A stretch of 18,454 nucleotides of DNA, taken from contig JADZDN010000111.1 of assembly GCA_020851015.1 (NCBI GenBank), positions 1 through 18,454 on the forward strand. Reading direction: 5' to 3'. Positions 1 through 9,450 of the stretch are shown here, piece after piece. Each line of letters opens with the position of its first letter. Within the stretch, counting starts at the first letter, position 1. The notes under the pieces are model-generated. The model did no database searches. It saw only the letters and a list, made by a program, of their open reading frames with translations, and had not been told where the DNA came from. This DNA is from Alphaproteobacteria bacterium (GTDB taxonomy: Bacteria; Pseudomonadota; Alphaproteobacteria; JAEULC01). The position numbers and the translations under genes were made by a program.

Positions 1-1178
1 AGGGCACGGTGCGCAACGACACGCATCTGGGCGTCGCCGAGGGCTTCGTCGACTACCACATCCACAACGTGTCGGAGCGCTTCGACTTCGAATCGATCCG
101 CGTCGGCATCCAGCCCTTCTCGAGCGATTTCCGCGGCTTCCTGTTCCAGGACAGCCAGCTCGGCGCGCGCCTGTTCGGCAATCGCTTCAACAACAAGCTG
201 CAGTACAACGTCGCCTGGTTCCGCCGCCTGGACAAGGATACCAACAGCGGCCAGAACGACGTGCTGCGCCGGGTGCGCGACGACGACATCTTCCTCGCCA
301 ACGTTTACCTGCAGGACCTGTTCACGATCGGCTACACGCCGCAGTTCACGGTGGTCCACAACCGCAACCGCGAGAACGACCGCTTCTTCTACGATGACAA
401 CGACTTCCTGCAGCGCCCCGCGTCGCTCGGCGACGAGCGGCCGCACCGCTACAACGTCACCTATGTCGGTTACAACGGCGACGGGCATTTCGGCCGCGTG
501 AACCTGACGCACTCGGTCTATGGCGCGTTCGGCAAGGACAGCCACAACCAGATGACCGGGCGCGAGGCCGACATCCGCGCCTATTTCTTCGCCGCCGAGC
601 CGTCGATCGACTTCGACTGGATCCGCGTGCGCGGCTCGGTCGTCTACGCCAGCGGCGACAAGGACCCCAACGACGACACCGAGGGCGGCTTCTCCGCGAT
701 CTTCGAGAACCCCCAGATCGCCGGCGCCGACACCAGCTACTGGATCCGCCAGGGCATTCCGTTCATCGGCGGCGGCGGCGTGGGGCTGAAGCAGCGCAAC
801 AGCGTGACCGCCGACCTGCGCAGCTCGAAGGAGCACGGGCAGTCGAACTTCAACAACCCGGGCATCATGCTGATCGGCGCTGGCGCGGACTTCGACATCC
901 TGCCCGAGCTGCGCCTGACGACGAACATCAACCATCTCAGGTTCGCCGATACGTCGAACCTCGAGTTCCTGCGCAACCAGGGCTCGATCTCGAACAGCAT
1001 CGGCTGGGACCTGTCGGCGGCGGCGACCTATCGCCCGCTCAACAACCAGAACATCGTCTTCCGCCTGTCGGGCGCCGTGCTGGTCCCGGGCGAGGGGCTG
1101 AAGCGCATCTACTCGTTCGACGGGCAGGACCAGGATCCGCTCTATTCGATCCTCGCCAACCTGATCCTGACCTACTGA
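1..1178 (+). CDS. Outer-membrane beta-barrel (porin-like) protein, 5' end missing
   Basis: The frame is open through base 1 with no stop, so the true start lies outside the window; a GTG at 9 is in frame but is not a convincing start. About 390 residues are visible. They alternate polar and hydrophobic/aromatic residues in short stretches rich in Asn, Asp, Tyr and Arg, separated by Gly/Asp/Asn-rich loops. There are no hydrophobic membrane helices and no haem motifs. The chain ends ILANLILTY, with a terminal aromatic residue as expected for a BAM-assembled outer-membrane barrel. The next gene, a decahaem cytochrome, begins only 10 bases downstream, so the two are probably co-transcribed. From this context I infer a barrel partnering the cytochrome, as in porin-cytochrome conduits, but the family is not recognised from sequence. 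An alginate-export-like or other large porin is an alternative. The barrel call is solid; the role is inference. Confidence 0.7.
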   Translation, partial: GTVRNDTHLGVAEGFVDYHIHNVSERFDFESIRVGIQPFSSDFRGFLFQDSQLGARLFGNRFNNKLQYNVAWFRRLDKDTNSGQNDVLRRVRDDDIFLANVYLQDLFTIGYTPQFTVVHNRNRENDRFFYDDNDFLQRPASLGDERPHRYNVTYVGYNGDGHFGRVNLTHSVYGAFGKDSHNQMTGREADIRAYFFAAEPSIDFDWIRVRGSVVYASGDKDPNDDTEGGFSAIFENPQIAGADTSYWIRQGIPFIGGGGVGLKQRNSVTADLRSSKEHGQSNFNNPGIMLIGAGADFDILPELRLTTNINHLRFADTSNLEFLRNQGSISNSIGWDLSAAATYRPLNNQNIVFRLSGAVLVPGEGLKRIYSFDGQDQDPLYSILANLILTY

Positions 1179-1188
1179 GGGGCGTCGC

Positions 1189-4100
1189 GTGGGGGTGGGA
1201 ATTCGGCACATGATCGGCGCGGCGGTGGGGGCGGTGCTCCTGGCCGCGGCTTGGCCCGCGCTCGCTTCGGAAGGCGAGACGGCCCAGAAGATCGTCTACG
1301 CCACCCAGCCGGCGGCGCCGCGGGTGCAGAGCCAGGCCGAGGCCGACGCCAAGACCGCCGGCTGCATGTCGTGCCATACCCAGACCGACTCGCAGACCAT
1401 GCACATCAGCGAGGGCGTGATCCTGGGCTGCGCGGACTGCCACGGCGGCGATCCGAAGGTGCGCGCGCCGGCCGGGGCCAAGAAGGGCGAGCCCGCCTAT
1501 TTCGAGGCGCAGAACAAAGCCCATGTCCTGCCCCGCTACCCGATCGCCTGGGGCTATCCCGCCAGCGCAAACCCGAAGCGAAGCTACGCGCTGCTGAATC
1601 GCGAGGCGCCGGAATACATCCGCTTCATCAACCCGGCCGACCTGCGCATCGCGCGCGAGTCCTGCGGCAATTGCCACGAGAACATCATCCACCGGGCCGA
1701 GCGCAGCATGATGGCCACCGGCGCGATGCTGTGGGGCGGCGCGGCCTACAACAACAACATCCTGCCGCTGAAGAACTACATCGCCGGCGAAGGCTACACG
1801 CGCGAGGGGGTCCAAAGCGTCCTGGTCAGCCCGGGCAAGATGGACGCGCAGAAGCTGGCGCGCGGCGTGCTTCCGCAGATGGTGCCGCTGCCGACCTGGG
1901 AGACGATGCCGCCGGGCGACATCTTCCGCGTGTTCGAGCGCGGCGGGCGCAACATCATCACCCAGTTCCCCGAGATCGGCAACCCGAACTCGCTCGGCCA
2001 GCTGCAGCGGCTCGAGGAGCCGGGCCGGCCCGACCTCCGCCAGTCGAACCGCGCCGAGGCGACGGGCCTGCGCATCGCCGTGCCGGTCATCAACATCCAC
2101 AAGACCCGGCTGAACGATCCGTTCACCTGGTTCCTCGGCACCAACGACCAGCCGGGCGACTACCGCACCTCGGGCTGCGGCTCTTGTCACGTGATCTACG
2201 CCAACGACCGCGATCCCCGCCATTCCGGCCCGTATGCGAAGTTCGGGCATGATGGCACGACGCAGACCGTCGACCCCACCATCCCGCGCGGCGAACCCGG
2301 CCACCCGCTGAAGCACAGCTTCACGAACGCGATCCCCACCTCGCAGTGCATGATCTGCCACATGCACCAGCCGAACATGTTCATCAACACGTATCTCGGC
2401 TACACGATGTGGGACTACGAGCCCGACGCCAAGCGCATGTTCCCGGAGAAGCAGCAGTATCCGTCGAACAGCGAGATGCGCGAGGCGCTGGACCGCAATC
2501 CGGAAGAGGCCGTGCTGCGCGGCAAGTGGATCGACGTCGAGTTCACCAAGCGCGTCGCCGACCACAACCACGACAACCAGCAGACGCAGTTCGCCGACTA
2601 CCATGGCCACGGCTGGAACTTCCGCGCCATCTTCAAGCGCGACCGCAAGGGCAACCTTCTGGACCAGAAGGGCCAGAAGGTATCGAACGACGATCCGGAG
2701 AGGTTCAAGAAGGCGATCCACATGTCGTCGGTCCACGTGGACTTCGGCATGCATTGCGTCGACTGCCATTTCTCGCAGGACTCGCACGGCAACGGCTATC
2801 TCTACGGCGAGGTGATGAACCCGATCGAGATCCGCTGCAAGGACTGCCACGGCTCCGCGACCGCCTATCCGACCCTGCAGACATCGGGCCCGGCCGCCCC
2901 GCCGGGCGGCAACGATCTGCGCCTGCTGCGCCTCAGCGACGGCCGCAAGCGGTTCGAATGGATCGGCAACAAGCTGATCCAGCGCTCGGCGCTCTATCCC
3001 AACCTCGAATGGGAAATGTCGCTGGTCAAGGACACGGTCGATCCGAACCACCCCAAGTACAACGAGAAGGCGGCGCGCGCGAAGCTGATGTCGCAGGGCG
3101 GCTCGATGAAATGGGGGCCGGGCGTGCCGGCGGACCAGCGCGCGCACAAGGACGAGAACGTCGAGTGCTACTCGTGCCACCTGTCGTGGACGACGAGCTG
3201 CGGCGGCTGCCACCTGCCGATCCAGGCGAACTGGAAGACCGAGCGGCATCACTTCGAGGGCGGCGAGACCCGCAACTGGGCGAGCTACAACCCCCAGGTG
3301 GCGCGCGACGAGATTTTCATGCTGGGCCGGCACTCGACGGTGAAGAACCACACCGTCGCGCCGCTGCGCTCGTCCTCCGCGCTGGTGCTGTCGTCGACCA
3401 ACATCAATCGCGAGCGCATCTACATCCAGCAGCCGCCGATCGCCGCCAGCGGCTATTCCAGCCAGGCGATCAACCCGCACTATCCCCACACCGAGCGCAA
3501 GGAAGAGACCAAGACCTGCTCGGACTGCCACGTCTCGGCCGACAACGACAACAACGCCATCGTCGCCCAGACCCTGGCGCTCGGCACCAACTTCATCAAT
3601 TTCGTGGGCAACAACGCCTGGGTCGGCGGCAAGGGTGGGTTCGACGCCGTCAAGGTGACGGAATGGGACGAGCCGCAGGCCGTCATCGGCAGCTACCTGC
3701 ACAAATACGCCTATCCGGACTGGTACAAGCAGCATCAGGATCGCGGACGCGAACTGAAGGACAGCTACACCAGCGGCGCGGGCGACATCCGCTGCATCCA
3801 GCAGCGCGGCGAGTACATCTACGCCGCCCAGGGCAAGGAAGGCTTCTGGGCCTATGACGCCGCCTCGATCTCGAACAAGGGCTTCTCGCACCGCGTGATC
3901 CGCGCGCCGGTGTCCCCGCTCGGCCAGCGGCCCGGCTTCTCCACCAAGAACGCGACCTGCGTCCAGCTTGCGACCACCCAGCCCGTGCACTGGGACCGCA
4001 ACAAGAGCGACCTGATGCGCATCGTGAACCAGGAACAGCCGATGCACGAGATCTACCGCTACGCGTTCATCACGGACGCGGAGGAAGGGCTGATCCTTGC

Positions 4101-5004
4101 CGATATCGGGACGCTGCACGATTCGCTGCCGAGCAACAATTTCTTCGAGCGGGCGCTGACCTGGAACGAAGGCGGCGTGCTGACCGGCGCGCAGCACCTC
4201 ACCATCGCCGGGTCGTACTTCTACGTCGCGACGCCGCGGGAAATCGTCGTGCTCGACATGGACGTGCCGCTGAAGCCCCGCGTGGCGGCGCGCATCCCGC
4301 TGGCCGGCGTGCGTTCGACCGCGATCCAGTTCCGCTACCTGTTCGCGGCGACCGAGGGCGGCCTGCGGGTGATCGATGTCACCTTGCCCGACAAGCCGCG
4401 CGTGGTGCCGAACGCGGTCGTCCCGATGAAGGACGCCCGGCACGTCTTCGTGTCGCGCACCTATGCCTATGTGGCGGCCGGCGCGGACGGGCTGATGATC
4501 GTCGACGTCGAGAAGCCCGAGCAGCCCAGGCTCTACATGCAGTACACCGCCGACGGGAAGATCAACGACGCCAACGACGTGATCGTCGCCACCACCAATG
4601 CCTCGTTGTTCGCCTATGTGGCCGACGGCAGGAACGGGCTCAAGGTGGTCCAGCTCACCTCGCCGGACAGCCAGGCCAACTTCTATGGCTTCGCGCCCGA
4701 GCCGAAGCCCGAGCTGATCGCGTGGAACAAGACCGAGCACGAGGCGCTGTCGCTGTCGCGGCCGCTCGAGCGCGACCGCGCCGTCGACGAGACGGGGCAT
4801 CAGGTCGCGGTGTTCGGGCGGCTGGGCGCGCGGCCCTTCACGCTGCGCGAGATGCGCAAGCTGTTCCTCGACTCGGCCGGCCAGCTCTACACGGTCAAGG
4901 ACCCGGTGCAGAAGCAGGACTTCCTGCCCTCGCCGCGCCTGCCGCGGCCGGGCACCAACGCGGCCCTGCCTCCGGCCGACCGACAGCCGGCGCCGGCGCA
5001 ATAG
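1189..5004 (+). CDS. Exported decahaem c-type cytochrome with C-terminal LVIVD beta-propeller
   Basis: This 1271-residue protein begins with a Sec signal (residues 1-27, ending ALA-S). The GTG at 1189 is chosen because GAGGGG lies 6 bases upstream and because it supplies Arg6/His7 to the n-region; ATG at 1210 is the alternative. Ten CxxCH motifs start at residues 59, 81, 159, 330, 387, 523, 550, 660, 671 and 777, enough for ten covalent c haems. Many extra His residues could serve as distal ligands. From about 865 to 1165 there are propeller-blade repeats of the LVIVD type, such as GLRVIDVTLPDKPRV (1058-1072) and GLMIVDVEKPEQPR (1101-1114), with a related blade near 1018-1032. The last 100 residues form a Pro/Arg-rich tail. 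The protein should act outside the inner membrane, periplasmic or surface-exposed. The upstream barrel gene and downstream T2SS genes favour a surface electron-transfer role (inference). I do not recognise a named orthologue. Confidence 0.88.
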   Translation: MGVGIRHMIGAAVGAVLLAAAWPALASEGETAQKIVYATQPAAPRVQSQAEADAKTAGCMSCHTQTDSQTMHISEGVILGCADCHGGDPKVRAPAGAKKGEPAYFEAQNKAHVLPRYPIAWGYPASANPKRSYALLNREAPEYIRFINPADLRIARESCGNCHENIIHRAERSMMATGAMLWGGAAYNNNILPLKNYIAGEGYTREGVQSVLVSPGKMDAQKLARGVLPQMVPLPTWETMPPGDIFRVFERGGRNIITQFPEIGNPNSLGQLQRLEEPGRPDLRQSNRAEATGLRIAVPVINIHKTRLNDPFTWFLGTNDQPGDYRTSGCGSCHVIYANDRDPRHSGPYAKFGHDGTTQTVDPTIPRGEPGHPLKHSFTNAIPTSQCMICHMHQPNMFINTYLGYTMWDYEPDAKRMFPEKQQYPSNSEMREALDRNPEEAVLRGKWIDVEFTKRVADHNHDNQQTQFADYHGHGWNFRAIFKRDRKGNLLDQKGQKVSNDDPERFKKAIHMSSVHVDFGMHCVDCHFSQDSHGNGYLYGEVMNPIEIRCKDCHGSATAYPTLQTSGPAAPPGGNDLRLLRLSDGRKRFEWIGNKLIQRSALYPNLEWEMSLVKDTVDPNHPKYNEKAARAKLMSQGGSMKWGPGVPADQRAHKDENVECYSCHLSWTTSCGGCHLPIQANWKTERHHFEGGETRNWASYNPQVARDEIFMLGRHSTVKNHTVAPLRSSSALVLSSTNINRERIYIQQPPIAASGYSSQAINPHYPHTERKEETKTCSDCHVSADNDNNAIVAQTLALGTNFINFVGNNAWVGGKGGFDAVKVTEWDEPQAVIGSYLHKYAYPDWYKQHQDRGRELKDSYTSGAGDIRCIQQRGEYIYAAQGKEGFWAYDAASISNKGFSHRVIRAPVSPLGQRPGFSTKNATCVQLATTQPVHWDRNKSDLMRIVNQEQPMHEIYRYAFITDAEEGLILADIGTLHDSLPSNNFFERALTWNEGGVLTGAQHLTIAGSYFYVATPREIVVLDMDVPLKPRVAARIPLAGVRSTAIQFRYLFAATEGGLRVIDVTLPDKPRVVPNAVVPMKDARHVFVSRTYAYVAAGADGLMIVDVEKPEQPRLYMQYTADGKINDANDVIVATTNASLFAYVADGRNGLKVVQLTSPDSQANFYGFAPEPKPELIAWNKTEHEALSLSRPLERDRAVDETGHQVAVFGRLGARPFTLREMRKLFLDSAGQLYTVKDPVQKQDFLPSPRLPRPGTNAALPPADRQPAPAQ

Positions 5005-5059
5005 GCGTCTTCCAGTCGACCGATAATTTTAGAGCGAAGATGCCCGGTCAGGCGGCGGC

Positions 5060-5278
5060 TTAGCTCAGTCGCGAGCCGGCGATTGGCAGGCGCGAATGAC
5101 CGTAGGCGAGGGAGGTTCGCAGATCGCGCGCGATGGCCCGGATGCGGCCGGCAGCGGACGCATAACCTTCGCCGGCTTCCGCGGCCTGCGCCGCTTCGAT
5201 TGCTGCGTTCAGTGCTGCCAGGCTCGTGGGCTCCGCTGGCGCTTGCGTGCCCAGGCTTGCGGTAACGATCCGGTTCAT
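5060..5278 (-). pseudogene. Fragment resembling the hairpin tip of a methyl-accepting chemotaxis protein
   Basis: The 72-residue frame contains TSLAALNAAIEAAQAAEAG followed by EGYASAAGRIRAIA. This aligns without gaps to the hallmark MCP signalling tip (TNLLALNAAIEAARAGE, then GxGFAVVAxEVRxLA). Key positions have drifted: the conserved Arg after EAA is Gln, the Arg of GRGF is Glu and the Phe is Tyr. There is no sensor, membrane segment, HAMP domain or full coiled coil on either side. The frame stays open upstream to paired stops at 5366-5371, encoding an unremarkable Ala-rich stretch. A weak GGGA lies 11 bases before the ATG. The likeliest reading is a decayed receptor remnant; a small expressed helical protein derived from one is possible. 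The similarity is clear by eye, but its status is uncertain. Confidence 0.5.
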
Positions 5279-5373
5279 CGCGGTATTGATCCCGTAATTG
5301 GTCGCTTCGGGGCTTGCCGCAACGAACCCCGCCAGCGCCAGCCTAACAGCCGCGTCGTAAACTTCTTATTAAC

Positions 5374-5408
5374 GGCCGGCGCTTCCCAGCCGGCTCGCCG
5401 CGCCGGCC
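5374..5408 (-). terminator. GC-rich inverted repeat, possible terminator of the pentahaem cytochrome gene
   Basis: Nine bases at 5374-5382 (GGCCGGCGC) are the exact reverse complement of 5400-5408, with a 17-base loop. The structure lies 41 bases beyond the minus-strand cytochrome stop. On the minus strand it is followed by GTTAATAAG, which is AT-rich but not a proper T-tract. It may therefore be a weak terminator, a 3'-end protecting hairpin or chance in GC-rich DNA. Confidence 0.3.
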
Positions 5409-5448
5409 AGCTTGCCCCTATGGACCGCGCGGATGCCGGAGCAGCAGC

Positions 5449-6810
5449 TCAGCGGACCAGGCCGCGGAACCCCTCGATCGCGGCGGCGAAGTCGGCCGGC
5501 CGGAACAGCTCGTCGTCCGCCGTGGCGGCGTAGCAGCGCTCGAGCTGCGCGTTGAGCTTTTCGAGCTGGGCCGCGTCGATGGCGCCGGCCGTCTTCATCG
5601 CGCTGATGATCGAGCCCAGCGCCATGACGGCCTGCTCGGCGGCGGCGTAGTCGAACAGCTCGCCGGCCTTGCCCTCGTCCAGCAGGCCGGTCAGCAGCGC
5701 CTGCATGTCGTCCTTCGAGAAACCGTGCGCGCCGGCGCGCCGCGCCATCTCGTTGACGGCGCCCAGCAGGTCGCGCGCCTTCGACTGGTAGTTGTCGAAG
5801 CCGCCGGCGACCGCCTTGTGCAGATCGGCCGTGCGCGCGGCCAGGCGGCGGCCAAGCTCGGGGTCGATCCGGTTGGCGATCACTCGCATCATCACCAGGT
5901 TGGCGTCGTTGAAGCGCGGATAGCCGGGCGGCAGGCCGACGCCGCGGCGTGCCTGCCAGCGCAGGTCGATTTCCTGGCTCATCTGGTGGTGGCAGGCATG
6001 GCAGTCGAACGCGATCAGCTCGGGGAACACGCCCTGGCGGTTGCGGCTGCCGTCGAGCATCGATTCGAGGATGGCGGCCATCTGCATGGCCTGGCCGATC
6101 GCCCACACCTGCACGCCGGACGGCGACTTCTTGCGCTTGCGATAGTCGTCGTCGACCACATAGTGCGCCGGCTGGATGGTGGTGAAGGTGTCGAGCTCGA
6201 ACGGCATGCGCGGATGGCCCGCACCCATGATCTTGTGGGTGACGAACTTGGTGTCCGACGCCACGCCGAAATGGCAGGACACGCACAGCTTGGCGCGCAG
6301 CACGGGATCGTCGGTCGGATAGAGTCCGGCCTTGACGTTCTCGTCATGGGTGGCGCCGGCGACATGGGTGCCCAGCCAGCGCCGCGCGCCGCCGTGGCAA
6401 GCCTCGCAGCCCACCCCGTCGGAAAGCTGGAACTGCCGCCCGCGCATATCCTGGGCCATGTTGTCGGAATGGCAGTCCAGGCACAGCTTGGCGGTGTGCG
6501 CCGCCTCCAGACCCAGGTTGCGGGCGATCCGCTTGGAGCGGTCGTTCATCAGCACGGCATAGGCGCGGCTGTGCTTGTCCTCGCGCTGCCAGGTGACGAA
6601 CTCGTTCTGAAGCACGTTGGAGCCCTTGAACGGCTCCACGGCGCCATGGCAGGTGCTGCCGGCGCAGGATGTGACCCCGACATGGGCGTCCGCCGCGTAC
6701 AGCGGTATCTTGAGGTCTTGCGCCGATGCCGCCAGCGGCCAAGCGGCGATGCTTGCTGCGGTCGCCATCGCCAGGCGCGCCACGCGCATATCCCACCCAA
6801 CTCGGATCAC
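5449..6810 (-). CDS. Exported pentahaem cytochrome c, cytochrome c554 type
   Basis: I place the start at GTG 6810 because AGGGGGAG precedes it by 4 bases and because it gives a clean Sec signal (MIRVGWDMRVARLAMATAA onward, cleaved after AASA). An ATG at 6789 and an upstream ATG at 6864 are alternatives. The 453-residue product has five haem sites: CAGSTCH (49-55, CX4CH spacing), CLDCH (110), CEACH (135), CVSCH (176) and CHACH (270). The CAGSTCHG-type first site and the widely spaced later ones resemble the cytochrome c554 family of multihaem carriers. The last 170 residues are helical and lack haem motifs. It should be a periplasmic electron carrier, perhaps handing electrons to or from the barrel/decahaem pair that converges on it. 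That partnership is inferred only from position. Confidence 0.85.
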   Translation of the reverse strand: MIRVGWDMRVARLAMATAASIAAWPLAASAQDLKIPLYAADAHVGVTSCAGSTCHGAVEPFKGSNVLQNEFVTWQREDKHSRAYAVLMNDRSKRIARNLGLEAAHTAKLCLDCHSDNMAQDMRGRQFQLSDGVGCEACHGGARRWLGTHVAGATHDENVKAGLYPTDDPVLRAKLCVSCHFGVASDTKFVTHKIMGAGHPRMPFELDTFTTIQPAHYVVDDDYRKRKKSPSGVQVWAIGQAMQMAAILESMLDGSRNRQGVFPELIAFDCHACHHQMSQEIDLRWQARRGVGLPPGYPRFNDANLVMMRVIANRIDPELGRRLAARTADLHKAVAGGFDNYQSKARDLLGAVNEMARRAGAHGFSKDDMQALLTGLLDEGKAGELFDYAAAEQAVMALGSIISAMKTAGAIDAAQLEKLNAQLERCYAATADDELFRPADFAAAIEGFRGLVR

Positions 6811-6844
6811 GGCTCTCCCCCTGTCGGCACGGCCGATTTGCCGC

Positions 6845-6874
6845 ATTATGAAGTGCCTGGCCATCGCCGGTAAA
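6845..6874 (-). promoter_or_regulatory. Candidate sigma-70 promoter of the pentahaem cytochrome gene
   Basis: Reading the minus strand, TTTACC (complement of 6869-6874) and CATAAT (complement of 6845-6850) are separated by 18 bases. They match the -35 and -10 consensus at 4 of 6 and 5 of 6 positions. Transcription would begin near 6838, giving a leader of about 28 bases that contains the Shine-Dalgarno sequence before GTG 6810. The -35 box lies between the arms of an 8-bp inverted repeat. Confidence 0.4.
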
Positions 6875-6889
6875 GCCCGAAGGCGATGG
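6861..6889. promoter_or_regulatory. Perfect 8-bp inverted repeat in the divergent control region
   Basis: CCATCGCC (6861-6868) and GGCGATGG (6882-6889) are exact inverted copies separated by 13 bases. The site lies between the divergent pentahaem cytochrome and gspO genes, brackets the candidate cytochrome -35 box and ends 17 bases before the gspO start codon. It could be a dimeric regulator site acting on both blocks, or an RNA hairpin in the gspO leader. No regulator gene is visible in the window. Confidence 0.35.
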
Positions 6890-6906
6890 TGCTATAGAGG
6901 GCCAAC

Positions 6907-7698
6907 ATGGCTTTTTGCTCGAATCCCGGGATACTGGCGGCGGTGCCCCTGGCGGCCGGCCCGTTCGTCGGCAGTTTCGTGGCGACGCTGGCTTGGCGCA
7001 TGCCGCGCGGCCGGCCGGTTCTTTGGGGGCGCTCCGCCTGCCCGCACTGCGCGGCCTCGCTGGGGCCGGTGGACCTGATTCCGATTTTCGGCTGGCTGTT
7101 GCGGCGCGGCCACTGCCGGGTTTGCGGCGCGGCCATTTCCCCGCTCTATCCGTTGACCGAGCTGGCGGCCCTGGGGCTCGCGGCCTGGGCGGTATGGACG
7201 GTTCCCCCGGGCTGGCCGGTCTGGGCGATCTGCGCCCTGGGTTGGGGACTGCTGGCCCTGGCGCTGATCGATGCGCGCCATTTCCTGCTGCCCGACGCGC
7301 TGACGCTGCCCGTGCTGGCCGTCGGCCTCGCGCGGGGTCTCGCCGGCGGCGCGCATTGGCCGATCGGCCTGGCCGAAGCGGCGGTCGGGGCGGGCAGTGG
7401 CTATCTGGTTCTCACGGCGCTAGGCTTGATCTATCGGCGATTGCGCGGGCGGGACGGGCTGGGTGGCGGCGATGCCAAGCTGCTGGCCGCCGCGGGCGCG
7501 TGGACCGGCTGGATCGGACTGCCGAGCGTGGTGCTGATCGCGGCCGTGGCGGCGCTGGGCTGGACGGCGGTCGACGCGGCCCTCCGCCGCCGCCGCATCA
7601 AAGGCGGCGAGCCCGTGGCCTTCGGCGTCTTTCTCGCCTTGGGTACATGGCTTGTCGTACTCTACGGGCCGCTCGATTTTCGATTTTGGGCGGGGTGA
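6907..7698 (+). CDS. gspO: Prepilin peptidase and N-methyltransferase GspO (PilD family)
   Basis: This inner-membrane aspartic protease cleaves the leader after the conserved Gly of pseudopilins and methylates the new N-terminus. The 263 residues form multiple hydrophobic segments. The cytoplasmic zinc-binding cysteines are present as CPHC (45-48) and CRVC (70-73). The two catalytic aspartates are D122, in IDARHFLLPD, and D189, in GGGDAKLLAAAG, as in the bifunctional family. The ATG follows AGAGGG at 6 bases. It is the first gene of the T2SS run, 12 bases before gspE. Its substrates, GspG-K, are encoded in the same cluster, so it is probably dedicated to this system, although it could also serve type IV pili. 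Confidence 0.95.
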   Translation: MAFCSNPGILAAVPLAAGPFVGSFVATLAWRMPRGRPVLWGRSACPHCAASLGPVDLIPIFGWLLRRGHCRVCGAAISPLYPLTELAALGLAAWAVWTVPPGWPVWAICALGWGLLALALIDARHFLLPDALTLPVLAVGLARGLAGGAHWPIGLAEAAVGAGSGYLVLTALGLIYRRLRGRDGLGGGDAKLLAAAGAWTGWIGLPSVVLIAAVAALGWTAVDAALRRRRIKGGEPVAFGVFLALGTWLVVLYGPLDFRFWAG

Positions 7699-7710
7699 AC
7701 GAGAACTATC

Positions 7711-9435
<1,725 letters not shown>

Positions 9436-9450
9436 GACGGGACCCGCTCA

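Larger units (their letters stand above)
5005..5448. other. Convergent intergenic region with no intact gene
   Basis: These 444 bases separate the decahaem gene from the convergent pentahaem cytochrome gene. They contain a minus-strand frame with chemotaxis-receptor similarity (5060-5278) and a GC-rich inverted repeat (5374-5408). The stretch around 5340-5372 is noticeably less GC-rich and carries stop codons in several frames. No RNA gene is supported and no clear T-tract terminator is seen for the decahaem gene. Confidence 0.6.

Noticed and set aside
1039..5001. A 1320-codon open frame on the minus strand opposite the decahaem cytochrome gene
   Set aside because: It is a GC-rich antisense shadow. 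The translation is low-complexity Arg/Ala/Val/Asp sequence without domains, while the plus strand has a signal peptide, ten haem motifs and propeller repeats.
5056..5130. A tRNA-like string (TTAGCTCAGT, followed later by GGTTCG)
   Set aside because: The D-arm-like part forms GCTC/GAGC with too short a loop. No anticodon arm, T-stem or acceptor stem can be drawn. The string coincides with the end of the chemotaxis-like frame.
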